A DNA stretch of 42,974 bases, taken from contig NW_019775452.1 in NCBI RefSeq assembly GCF_001039355.2, positions 40,003 through 82,976 of the forward strand, read 5' to 3'. Below, one piece after another: positions 1 to 12,200 of the stretch (position 1 is the first letter of the stretch; every line of letters begins with the position of its first letter). Below the pieces are notes generated by a model that saw only the letters and a program-made list of their open reading frames with translations, was not told the origin of the DNA and did not search any database. This DNA is from Lingula anatina (Eukaryota > Brachiopoda > Lingulata > Lingulida > Lingulidae). A program made the translations under genes and the position numbers.

Positions 1-2867
1 GGAGCTGCTCTTTGAAACTAAAGCACAGGTAGATTTTTACCTGAGATAAATATCGCCAGCCATTTAACCCTCTAATTAAGAGGTAAAGGAAGTTCCAGTT
101 AGATGGATGATTAAGATGGGACTTGTAAAGGTAACGGGCATCGTTTACCTCAGTTTAAGAAAAGTATCCAAGACGGAGTGTCAGCGGTTTAATAAAATTA
201 ATTGAATTTCACAAATAACATGGCCCTCATATGCAATAATCCACAGTACCCTTTACTCATTCAAATGCAGTGTTTTATACAACTTGGGATAACCATAATT
301 AAATGCTCGTTAAAGAATTGACTAGACGGGAATGGTTTTACACAGCTTCATGAGGATTTAGATCCCTCGGGTAAGAGATTTGAATGAGTATTAACTTTTA
401 TCAGAAGCCAGAGAAGTCATCTTACAGGTAGACAATGCAGCTCAGTTTGACAGCTAAGCACGCTCTGTTCTCCAGTGGCTCGATTGTCGTCATCGGACCA
501 CGTGACCACGTAGCTCATTAACTCCCAGGCCGAGCAAATAGGACGTTTTTTAAAGCCAAAAATTTACAAAATGAGCTTTTAATTTGTGTATTTGGATAAA
601 GATATCGTTAGTTGGGCATGTTTTCTGAAGAATATGTTCCGTTCAGGCCATTCTGACGGCAAGACGCAAATCCTTGAAGGAGCAAGTGCCCTTAATTTTG
701 CGTGTTGAGTAAGGCGCACACCCTCACAACTAACGAACAAAGTCGAGAGCACACCGGGAATGCGTCACGTGCGTCACCCCTGGTGTATAAAAGGCGTGCT
801 CACGACGCACGCTCGTGTCTTCACAATGAACGACGACCATGGAACGTGTACTGCAATTTTCAAAATTTACAAATTTTTTGCTCAATTAAGTTTCTAATAT
901 GCCTCCAAAAGGCAAGAAAAAGAAGCTTACATAGTAGAAAAAAGGGGGGAGGAAGAAGAAAGAAGAGGAGAACAGGAAGCAAAACGTCAGTACGTCACCA
1001 CAAACGTGTGAGGCAAGTGTGAAGCAAAACTGACGCAAAAGGGCACTACTTTCGCCGTGTAGTGCGTTGCATTCCCTTCGTGAGTGGTGAGTGTGTGCCA
1101 CGTACACAGGAAGCAAGACAAACTCAAGAAATGAGTACAATTTCCACGGCCATTGCTCCTTGCAATTAGCGTCCCTGCTTGAAAGGACATCTTATGTGGC
1201 CCTTGCGACACGCAAGGCAGACTGTCCTCTACCTCTACGACCTCCACGGCCTCCGCAACACCCAAAAATCGCAGGGGACGTACGATCTGAAATTCGTGCG
1301 TCCAGTTGTGACCGAGGCTTTAAAGAAAGGTCCCACGAAAGGCGTGCGACAACTACATCAGATACTGAAAAGACTCGAGCTCCGCACGCTCACTTTTCAG
1401 TCGAAAACACGGAGAAATGGCCCGGCACCCAAACGAAATGTAAACATACTCGCCGTAGCCAGAATAACGATTTTTCTTAAAGTGCGTGGACAGACACGTT
1501 GTGTCTGGACATACTAGTAGAACCATCTGCTTCTGTCGTCGTCGTTAGGGTTGCCGTCCCTTGCGTCACGCACTTCCCTTGTAGGCCTAAACATCATAAA
1601 AGAGAAAACATTTTACATATCATCCTCATACTTACAGGAATGATTTATGGGATTGGGTACAGATTGAACTCGGAAATCGGCCTAATTGAATATCTTTCTT
1701 GAAGCTATGCAGTTTTTTTTTTGTGATTTTTTCATTTTTCTTACATTATCGTCTTTGAAGTAGCCTTGCTTGTAGCCATTCCAAAAAAAAAAAAAATAAT
1801 AATAATGCTTTAATGGTCATAATACATGCAGTTTTTACAGGAACGTGAAATGTGAGAATCTTATATGTATATAGAAGCTATCCAAATAACTCTCAGAGAT
1901 TTTTACAAGATTTTTAATTTTAGAACAAAAAGTCACACCACATAATTAATGATAGGCCTATTGGTCACCTGGAACTCACATCTCTAAATGTCAGGTTGAC
2001 CTCAAATATTCTCATTATGGGCAATAACATTCATTGTAACATACATGTATATCAACACATGTGGCATGGGAAATCTTTTTCATTTTTATTTTATATGCAG
2101 AATTTATTGGCCATAGTCTCATGAATTATTTTAATGAAGGACACTGTTAAAGCTAACACATACAGAGAGTATTAAACCTTTTTTTATAGCAACAAAAACT
2201 GAATTACCCTAAAAATTCAACACTTAACCCTTAATCACTAATGCTTAACTCTACATGTAAGTTTCTAGTTTTTGAACCACCCATAATAAAGACAGGTGTA
2301 TTTCAATGGTGAACTAACTTCTAAATATGGCTTACCATGAGAGAGAAAGAGAGAGAGCAATTTTCTTAATAAAGAATTAGGGACAAATATTCAAAGAGCC
2401 GTAAAAATGGAAAATATTAGCCAAAAACTTTCAATTACATCATCAGTCCAATATTTAGTGATGACAGTTTTATCAGAAATTGAGTTTATGTATATAAGAT
2501 AAAGTATTATGTGCTTATTATATAATAATCAATATATATGATCAGTTAAAATTGAATTTGTGTATATAAGATATGGTATTATACACGTATGCTTACAATA
2601 TAATAATCAATAGTCAGTTAATTTTGGACTCAAATGCAAACCACTATCTTATTTGATATGAAACCAAGCTTTGAATTTTTTTACTGATTAAAAAACCCTG
2701 CCAATCAGTGTCAGAATGAAGCATCACATATTCATCAGAAAAATGTGTTGAAATTTTTTGTTTTTTTGCAGGAAACGAATATAATATTCCACTTGCATCA
2801 AATCAGCACTAAAAGAAATTGACATAGAAGCCAAGAGCTCTCATTAATTTGTCCAAACATCCACCAT
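1..2867. other. Gene-poor flank left of the PARP14-like gene
   Basis: I see no convincing coding exon here. Positions 700-1600 are more GC-rich and carry several overlapping short open frames on both strands, none with a recognisable domain. Positions 1700-2867 are AT-rich with homopolymer runs (T at 1710-1719, A at 1783-1795). This side should contain the 3' untranslated region and poly(A) site of the minus-strand PARP14-like gene, whose stop codon is at 2868-2870, but I could not fix the poly(A) site. Confidence 0.5.
786..934 (+). promoter_or_regulatory. TATA-box promoter candidate with a tiny basic ORF
   Basis: TATAAAAGG stands at 786-794, about 20 bases after a TCACGTG E-box-like motif. 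An ATG at 899 opens an 11-codon lysine-rich ORF (MPPKGKKKKLT) that stops at 932-934. It is followed by a purine-rich stretch. It could be the 5' end of a spliced or decayed gene for a small basic protein. I cannot identify the product, and no clear continuation is visible. Confidence 0.2.
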
Positions 2868-4096
2868 TTAATTGAATATAATCAAATGTTGAGGATAAGC
2901 CTGAGTATCAGAGAATACAACAAACATGGTGGGTGTATTGCCATTGTCCACCACACTGTCAAAAAGGATCATTTTGTCATTGGGGTCTTTCTGTGGTGGC
3001 ACAATAAGACCATGTCTTCCCATGGTGTACTCTCCTGTCAAAACTAGGCATTGGTACATATACTTGTTCCCCGTACTGTCTGGTTTGGAATAGGTGTTAC
3101 TGGCAGAGTAGGCAGAATTGACAGCAAAATACACACCGTTACCATAAGCAGTGGCTGTAACATCACAAACATAAACATGAAATGAAATGCATTATATTTT
3201 AATCAGATCTGTAGTTATATTTAGTTCTCCTTATTAAATTCAGCAGTGCAAATGATACATATATCCTGCAACAGAGAAGTCAAATGATGTAATAAAAAGA
3301 AAAAAATTTGAAATATTTGAAAAGAAAGAAAATAAGATTCCATTTCTTTGTAGCAAACTGCAAAATTAATGTCACAGGAGATTTTTCAATGGACCATTGG
3401 CCATCTTCATAAATTTTTCAGTTTGTGGCAAAAGAGCATTATTACTACCATCATTCACCAAACAAATTAATATTCCATTGTGAATAGATAAATAATTTCA
3501 GAAGGACTCACCATTCTTGCCACAGTAGCTTCTATTGAAGCCATATCTGTTTATACTGTCTAATGTGTCTGAACTGGTCCCATGCCACAACATACGCTCG
3601 TTAACTGTCCCAGGTGGGTTAACCTTCTCCATGTGTTTCTTACGTACTATGTACTGTTGAAATAAATTGGGGTTCTGGATACGCTGAATCTGAAATTACA
3701 CACAGATTGAGGCTTAACTCTTTGTAACATTTAAAATAAAGTCCGTTTTTCAAACCCTTTAAAATAATTTAACATTTTCAAGATGCTTACATAACCTTTC
3801 ACCATTAAAACATAGATACAGATGTAACTCTGATTTAACAGAATATATTTAACAAGGTAAGAAATACTAGTATACAGAATTAGGCCATTCAGTTAAACAA
3901 TTCTTTGGAAAAGCAGACAAAATGTTTATTTGCACCTTTACAATCTGGTTTATCTTAGCCATGCCAACCGTTTTGCGAAATTCTGTCTCAGTTTCTTGAT
4001 ATTCCCGTTGACTTGGTTGTAAATCTACAATCTCACACAGTTTGTTTGGACCATAGGTCACATGTTGCCAATGTGATGGAAGTTCAAAACTATCAA
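2868..4096 (-). CDS. PARP14: PARP catalytic domain, three last exons (H-Y-M triad)
   Basis: Exons 4096-3936, 3689-3512 and 3154-2868 encode the ART fold. The nicotinamide-binding histidine is in WHGTS (about residue 2976), the tyrosine is in GVYFAV (about 3008), and the chain ends in a YPQHLIIFN tail before the stop at 2868-2870. Where PARP1 has its catalytic glutamate, this protein has methionine in PTMFVVF (about 3076). An H-Y-hydrophobic triad is typical of mono-ADP-ribosyltransferases such as PARP14 (H-Y-L). I therefore infer mono-, not poly-ADP-ribosylation. Nothing looks broken. The introns between these exons show nothing notable. Confidence 0.9.
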
Positions 4097-7000
4097 CTGT
4101 AATAGAATTCGAATCATGAAACTTAATAATTCACTTAAACAATTCCAAATAGAAATTTAAAATACATTTGGTTTTTCATTTGAACGAGCGAGAAAATGTT
4201 TAAGCCAACTATTTACTTGCATTATCACAAAACTTCAAATTTTGCTCAAATATTTCATATGCAAAATGCCTTCTGACATTAATTATTAAAAGCTGTCTAA
4301 ATAAACATCCTTGAAAATAATATAATTGAAGACCATGGAATTTCCACAATGTGTTACATCACATGTTTGCGATACCAGAAACTAATTTTAAACAATTACG
4401 TTTTGTGAGATCAACTCTCTTTACAGGGCATGGAGCTGCAGATGATGAAGGATAGGTCTTCTCCATTTTAGCAAATGTTATCCTGCATGGGCCATCACTA
4501 TCCAAGAAGTCGTAATAAGGTTTCTTGTCACTGTATGCTTGCTCAATGGCAAGATTTTCCATTGGGGAATATTTGCAAAATTCCTCTCTGCCATCACCAC
4601 TTATCTGCAGACGAGACCACTGCACTGACCTAGCCATAACTTCAGCCCTTAACTCCTTTTGAACATGATCTCTCACATCTTGAAAGATCCCTTCAATAAC
4701 CTGTGTAACTGCATAGATATCTTCTGTAGTGCCCCGGACATGGATGCGCTTTACCCAGGGTTTTATTTCAACCATTATATGCACAGGATAATACTGGTTC
4801 AATTCTTGAATTTGTTTGACCTGAATTATTCAAAATATCCATGCATATTTACTATAATGTCCCTTTTTGCATTGCCAATAAAAATAGTTAATTCAAAGGG
4901 AAGCATGAGAACAATTTTTTAAGTTCACTCTTAAATTTCTTTTTATAAATGCGACATAAAATTTAAATTGAAATCGAAATGTTTTAATCTGATACATGTT
5001 AAAAGGGCATCCATAGGGAAGCTTTATTAATGAAATTTAGTTTTCATAAAAACAAAAAAATTAACAATGTCTAAGACCCTGCATTTGGGTCTGATTGCCA
5101 AATTTGGAAAAAAAAATTCATGAAATCAAAAAGATAATTTACCTGCTTGTCAGATAATTTTGTTATCATATCAGCATCATCAAAAAGTTTCTCCTTGCAC
5201 TGTGACTCACATAATTCATCTATCTTTTTCTGTGCAAGATTAATACTCTCTTTGTTGTCAGAAAAAATGGTAAGAAATATGGACATGGGTTCTGTCAGTT
5301 TAGTTCTTTTCTCCTTCTTCTTTGGTTCTGCTTTTGCTCCAATACCAGTAAGGCTTGCTTTTGCTCCAATACCAGTAAGGCTTGCTTTTGCTCCAATACC
5401 AGTAAGGCTGGTGAGAATACCTGCATAAAAATTAATTATAAATTTTATATGTAATTCAATGTACTGTTCCTTTTAATACTTTTATAGCTTAATTGAAATG
5501 TAGAAGTTAAAAATTAACATTGTGTTAAACTTAAATTTACTACTAGGACTCCATATGGATAGCGAGTCCAAGTTTAAATTACTATAAGTTTAACAGATCC
5601 TTTTATCTTTGTATTAGATACATTAACTGTCAACTAAAAAAATGCAACATTTGCTGTTATTCACCATATTGATTATACATTATACCTGCTCCAGCATCAA
5701 TCGCATGTTTTATGTATCCTTTCTTTTCTTTCTTTTTCATTCTTTTACTAAGCTCATCATGGAAGTCTTTCACCATGTTTGACTGAAATATGGTGATACG
5801 AATCATTCGCAGATGCTGAGGGTTGCACTGCTTACTAAATTCTTCAATGGTATCAAACATTACTGTAGCTGTTTCCCTAGGTGAAGAGCTCAGTTCCCCT
5901 GCAAATTAAGATTTGTAATACAATTTGGGCACTGTGGTACATATTTTGAATTTCAAAAAGATATACATGTAATGAACAATGTAAAGCTGTCAAATAAGCA
6001 GATATAAACAAGTGAATGACAAAACTGACAGAATCAGTGATATTAAAACTAAAATATAAACAACCAATTTATGGATACAAAGTGTGTTATTATGTCTCCT
6101 TCATCCTATTTATGAAACCATTGTCCATACTAAGTAAGCAAACAACAGCGTATTGGTGTTATCAAGATTCTTCTCATTTAATTGTTTATAAAGATGATAA
6201 TTTATATTATTTCGACAACTTTTACCTGTTCCTAAAGCAGGAAAGCATATGGAAGAAAGTTTCATTTCTTCTGCTTTCTTTAGACAGTTTAAGACGGGTT
6301 TCTTCCATGCTGATCCAAAGAGACTTTTTACATGTGGTGCAACAAGATGGATGATATGTTTACAGGGAAGTTGTCCAGCTCCTGTGGCTGCAACACCACT
6401 AGCACTCTTCATTAATTTACCTGGAGGATAGATACTTATGTAAAATTATGATATCACATTCAAATAAATACAACATTGCATAAAATGTTAAACTAGCAAA
6501 AATGAATATAATATATGAACTACAGGCCCGTAGCCAGGGGGGGTTGGGGGGGGGTCAAAAGAAACGCCCTTTTTGTCAGGAAAAGGTCCTTTCTGGGTAA
6601 AATTTGATCTAGGTACACAAAGGTTTCTTTGGAAAAGGTCCACTTATTCAGAAAAAGAACCCCTCCTTTTGAAATTACTGGCTACGGGCCTGAACTATAT
6701 GAATTATACTTTGAATTTTTAAATTACTCATTTCTCTCCATTTTATCACACCAAGTACCCTAAGCTTCATGTCTGATAACTTAATATATCATTTTTAAGC
6801 CATTTCCAAGTCTCTCTATATGTATATACAGGTATCAGGACAATTACCCCCAGGCAATTCCCCCCTGGACTATTCCCCCCAGACAATCCCCCCCCCCCCC
6901 CCAAACAACATATATTTTATATACAAATATAAAGTAAAGAGTACAAAGTTCAAATATTTTCATCCATTTTCTGAATATTTCTCAGTGTGCCTGGGGGGAA

Positions 7001-9222
7001 TAGTCCGGGGGGGGGGGGGGGATTGTCCTAGAATCGTATATACAATAAACCAGTTTGTAACCTAGTGATAGGCTTGCATTGAAAATCATCTCGTGTCAGT
7101 CCTTCTCCGAAAACCATTTGATTCTTAGATCCCCAGTGGCACAGCAAATGCAATTTCCCATTTTCTGGCTTACCACTGTGCTCATGCCATGGCTTGGCTT
7201 TGAAGAAAAGGCAGATTATATTTGCTGCCTATAGTGAGCTTAGGTCAATCAAGCAGGCCATATGAAAGTATCACCTCATAATTATTGTACCTTAAAGGGA
7301 TAATAACTCTTCGTATGAGATCTATATTTCACAATAAAAACATTGTGAACAACGCATAGAAATATGATAGATTCTGTTGTACCACAAAAACGTCAGTTAT
7401 AGCTTTTATTCTGATATCTGAGCTTGTCTTTAGACCACATGACCTCCATTGATGGCTATACTCTGTTATAATCTCTTAAGAGATTATAATGAAAAAAAGA
7501 ACTTTTTAGAAAAAAACCAGGGACTAACTTTGAATGTAAAAATGGATTCATTAACCATTGGTAAGTATGGGAAAATTGTTGTTTACTCCAGGAAAATTCA
7601 TTTTTTGGCCAAAACGAAGAGTTATTATCCCTTTAACCTTATATAGTCCATATAGACATATTCTGGTTTGAGCTTAAAATCTTTATAATATATTTGGATT
7701 GTGGCATAAATGTGCATCATACTTTGATGTTTGCATTCATCTAAGATGTCCTGTCCAGCCTTAGCTAGAATTGCCTTAGAAACAGCTCCTGAAATGTCAT
7801 AAAATATTCAACTTAAACTTATACGTTGTAGATGAAATTATCAGTGCTCAAACAACACATTTGCTTAATTATTACATTTAAAGTGGTATACAAAGGCCTA
7901 CTATAACAATGGTTTAATCTGTTGACTTGAAATGCATTTTTGGTCAATGTCCTAGTGAATACAAATAATTTACAACTCAATTCTTCATCCCTTGAGATGA
8001 GTTTGCCATCATCATTATCTTGTTATTCACCTGTACATCATACCTTTACTGAGATCCAGCTCTGCATTGGTACTGTTCACTATGGCATCTGTGGTCTCTT
8101 GGGTTAGATCTCCCTGCTGAACTTGGAGGCTAAGTTTGCCAACCATTGCCATCCTCTGATTTGGTTCACTGCCTGCAACTATGGATCTGTATGAACCAGC
8201 TGAAAATAACATATCTATATGTAACATTTGGATGTAACAGTTTTCACATCAAACTAATAAACAAGTAAGGAAGTTTTTTTTGATATTTTAATGTTTCTAA
8301 ATCAAAGACATTGTCCACATGTAGTTCAATCCAGTTATCAAACTTATCAGTGTACTAGTATGTTATGGGCCATATACAGTACATGTATGTACATATCAAT
8401 AATACATATGTTTTTATGCAATGCTCCAAATAAAACCTTGAGTGTTAAGGTCAAGTTTGTGATAAATATATGTTATTTATATTACATACCAGTATCATCA
8501 TCCTCTATATCTACATCATATTCCACTGAATTCATTGCATGAAATCCTGGTTTCTTCTTAGTTGGACTTGTGGTTACATTCCTTATCTCTGCCTCAAATG
8601 CCTAAAATTAGTGACGTACCAATAAAAACGTTTTTTCACTTATGCACAAGTACATGTTACTACCAGTACATGTAGACAGCAATATAGGGGTAAATATACA
8701 AGAACCATTGTTTAAAGGTGTGAGATTAATGGTCTGGTGGCTAATGGTGCATTTCTACAAGAAAAAATATCACTTAACTGTGAACATTTTACACAATAGA
8801 AATATCTCATTTTGATCTCATATTTACAATTTAGAGAACTGAGCTATTGTATCACCATCCAATTAACTGAATACAAAATTAAAACTCACTGCAATATTTG
8901 CATCATCTTTGTCATATACAACAAAACGTATATCCTTAAGTTTTGTAGTTGGGTTACGTGTTCCAAACTCTGCCACTGCTTGGTACATATCTCTGGCCAC
9001 AACATCCTTAGGAAACCCCAGGTTTCCAGTTCCTACAGCAGGGAGGGAAATAGAAGAAAATCCTGCCTTGGTCGCAGTTTCCAAACAGGTATGAACAAGC
9101 TTAAGCAAAATCTGTAAAGAAAAATATTGCAATGATTTGCAATTGAAATCGGTCAGAGTTAAGTAACTGCTGCTGTTTTTGTTTAATGTTTCTTATTCAC
9201 CATCATTTAATTATTTAATCAT

Positions 9223-9256
<34 letters not shown>

Positions 9257-12200
9257 TTACAGTTTTACAATTGTAATTCTTAACAGCACAGTAATTGAAT
9301 TTTATTTCACGCATGAAATCATGAGATGTAAAGGCTTTGACAATGCATGGTTCTACAGCTCAGAAAAATATATTGACATCACGTATACTTCAGATGAGTT
9401 AAGTCATTTTATTTGATGGTTTATAAAAATCACATTTCAAGTACAAATTGGAAAATACATAAAACTTTGTAGGACACTTGGACATAAAAATACAATTTCA
9501 ACAAATATTCAAATGTGTATTCTAGTGTAAAGAATATCTTCGACGCCAAGATCAGATCAACACCAGACAACTTAACAATACCTTCTCTGCTCCAGTAGAT
9601 TTCCAGTTCTCACATGATCCATGGTAGACTGCTTTACATCTAAGCTTCCCTCCATCCGTCTGAACAATATCGCCAAATTCATTGCCATTAGGTGCTTTTT
9701 GTTTGCACTGATCTTGAAGCACACGGCCCCCAGCGGTTAGCAGTGATTTTGATACAGCACCATTATTCAAATCAAGGTCTTTCCCAACAGTGTTCACAAT
9801 AACATCAACCTGATGATTAAAAATTGTATATATTTTCTTTTGCTTTCAGAAATGCCAGTCCTAGTTCAAGGGCAGGTAGGGGTGGGATAGTTGCATTAGT
9901 GTTGACAGTTTGATCCTCTCAATTTCAATCATTTTTCTAACAGCTAGAGAATACTGACAACAACCCTCGTAGAATGTATGATTTATCCAAGCTGGCTAAA
10001 GGTTCTGTAAAATATTTGATCTGCAACTTACTTCAACTCAAGCAATTTTACATTCTATATATATTCGTAATCCTAATTCTCAATGTTGAGGTAACAACCA
10101 AATATGTTAAAGATTTATGTACAAATTTATCCAAAATACTGCAAATTTTTGTCTACTTGAGTGAATCTCTCAAACATGCTGCCATTGTGGTTGTTTAATA
10201 TTGTCTTACCTGTTCATCTGCAATAGCCCCTTTTACCAAGGTCACCTGCAAGCCCTGACTTGTCTTCACCACTCCTGCCTTCCCTGTCTGGTAATACAAT
10301 GGATCAGAATCCGACACTATGATGCTTTCTTCTAACTCTGCATTATTTAAAAAAAAGAACTGGTAATATAAACTTATTCCAGAGTAAAAAGAGGTAAACA
10401 GGAACTGTGATATTTTATGAAAAATAAATATCAATATATATCAAACAATGTTGTAAGTCAGATAAACCTTTAAGACAGACAATGAAGAAAGTGATCTACA
10501 CAGAATTATATATATATTCTACAGACTAAGAACTTTTAAGAAAAAAATATTCACCACTGAAATCTTCATCTCTTAGAACTTCTCCTGGATCTGTGTATCC
10601 TACCGCACCAACTAAATCATCAACATCGTCATCTTCTTCATCCTCATCTTCATCTTGAGGTGTACCTGGTGTTCTAATCACTCTGATCAGAGCTCTTTTC
10701 AATGCATCAATAGTGCTGTCCTCCATAGCCACCAGGTGAATATCTGTCAGTGAACCATGCCTGGTGTCCCTAGAGAAGTCTTTGATTGCTTCACAAATTA
10801 TTCGCCCACATTTATGAAGAGGGAAATTATACACCCCAGAACTAAGTGCTGGTAAAGCGATAGACTTAAACCGAAGTGTAGTCGCCTCCTCAAGGCAGCC
10901 CAAAACTGCTTCATATAAAAGATTTTCTTCGTTTTTGTTGCCTCCTTGCCAAAATGGTCCAACTGCATGAATGACCTTTCTACAATTTTTAAGTTTTCCT
11001 GCAGTAGATGTGAAAACCTGGCCATCCAAAAGGGCTCCATTCTTCCTGGTGTACATTTCACACTCTTTCTGGATTTCTTTTCCACCTATAAACAAATATA
11101 AAGAATTCCTGAATTCAACTTTAAGTGTAAAATATATATTAGTTTTTATTTTACATATTATTAGGATTTAAGCAAATTATTCAACAAAAAATAAATTAAC
11201 AAATAAAGACAATGATTTCATACTCAATGTGGTCATTAGGGTGAAAAAGCTATATTAGATTAAGTTGATACATGTACATATCCCATTTTCTCTACCTTAA
11301 AATAACATTGCTACAGGGTTTTTTATACACTTTTATCAGGTTTGAAAATTTTAAGATTGGGTCCTAACCTTTATCTAGTATAGCTTTCGCCAGGCCTCCT
11401 TTGTGTTGAAGATTTCTATTGGCAGCATTAACAATGGCATCAGCTTTGTGCTTTGTAAGATCATCTTGGTAAATTGCCACATTACATCCTTCAACTGTCT
11501 TGGCCTCGGCAATCAAGGTGGACTTTGTTATTGGATTTCTGGCATCTTCTTCCTCTACTGTTTTTGTTTTTTCACTAGATGCAACTGGCTGAGGTAACTC
11601 AACAGTGCAGTTACCTTTGTTCTCTAGATGGTCTAGAAACTCTCGTCCTCGTTGTGAAATTATATATTTGCGCATGCCAGGTGTGTTTACTTCTTTCACT
11701 GTGGAATCAACTTTCTTGGCAAGATCAACTACTCTTTGTTCAGCAGCAATCAAACCATCTTCAGTGCCTGTTATAAGGAACCCTGGGTCTGCTGGACTTT
11801 CACTAAACTTAACTTTGACTTGATTTCCAACCAATTCACTTTCAATGTTTCTGAGTTCCTGCTTCTTATGCATTCGAAGAAAACGTACCTTTCCATTCTC
11901 CATGCGAAGATATTTCCTATGGATGGTGTTAGCTCTCAGAAAATCCTGAATTATCTCCAAGAAATATCCCATTAAATCTTTTGTGGAAACAACAGTGACT
12001 GCACTCATGTCATCTTCGGGGAAAATTTTGAAAAGTCCTGCATGTTGTCTTTCCTGTTCAGTAATGACATCTTTCCATGCTGGAGAACCCACGATGGATC
12101 TTGATTCAGCAGCTATGGGGAGAGGCGTTTCCACAAGACTAGCTCTTATGATGGCTTTGGCACGTGCCACATCATCCTGAGTGGCAGCATACACTGTAAT

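Noticed and set aside
702-1517. Several overlapping frames of 84-129 codons, considered as a ribosomal or histone-like gene
   Set aside because: Only the first few residues after 899 are lysine-rich; the remainder matches no family I know and the frames conflict.
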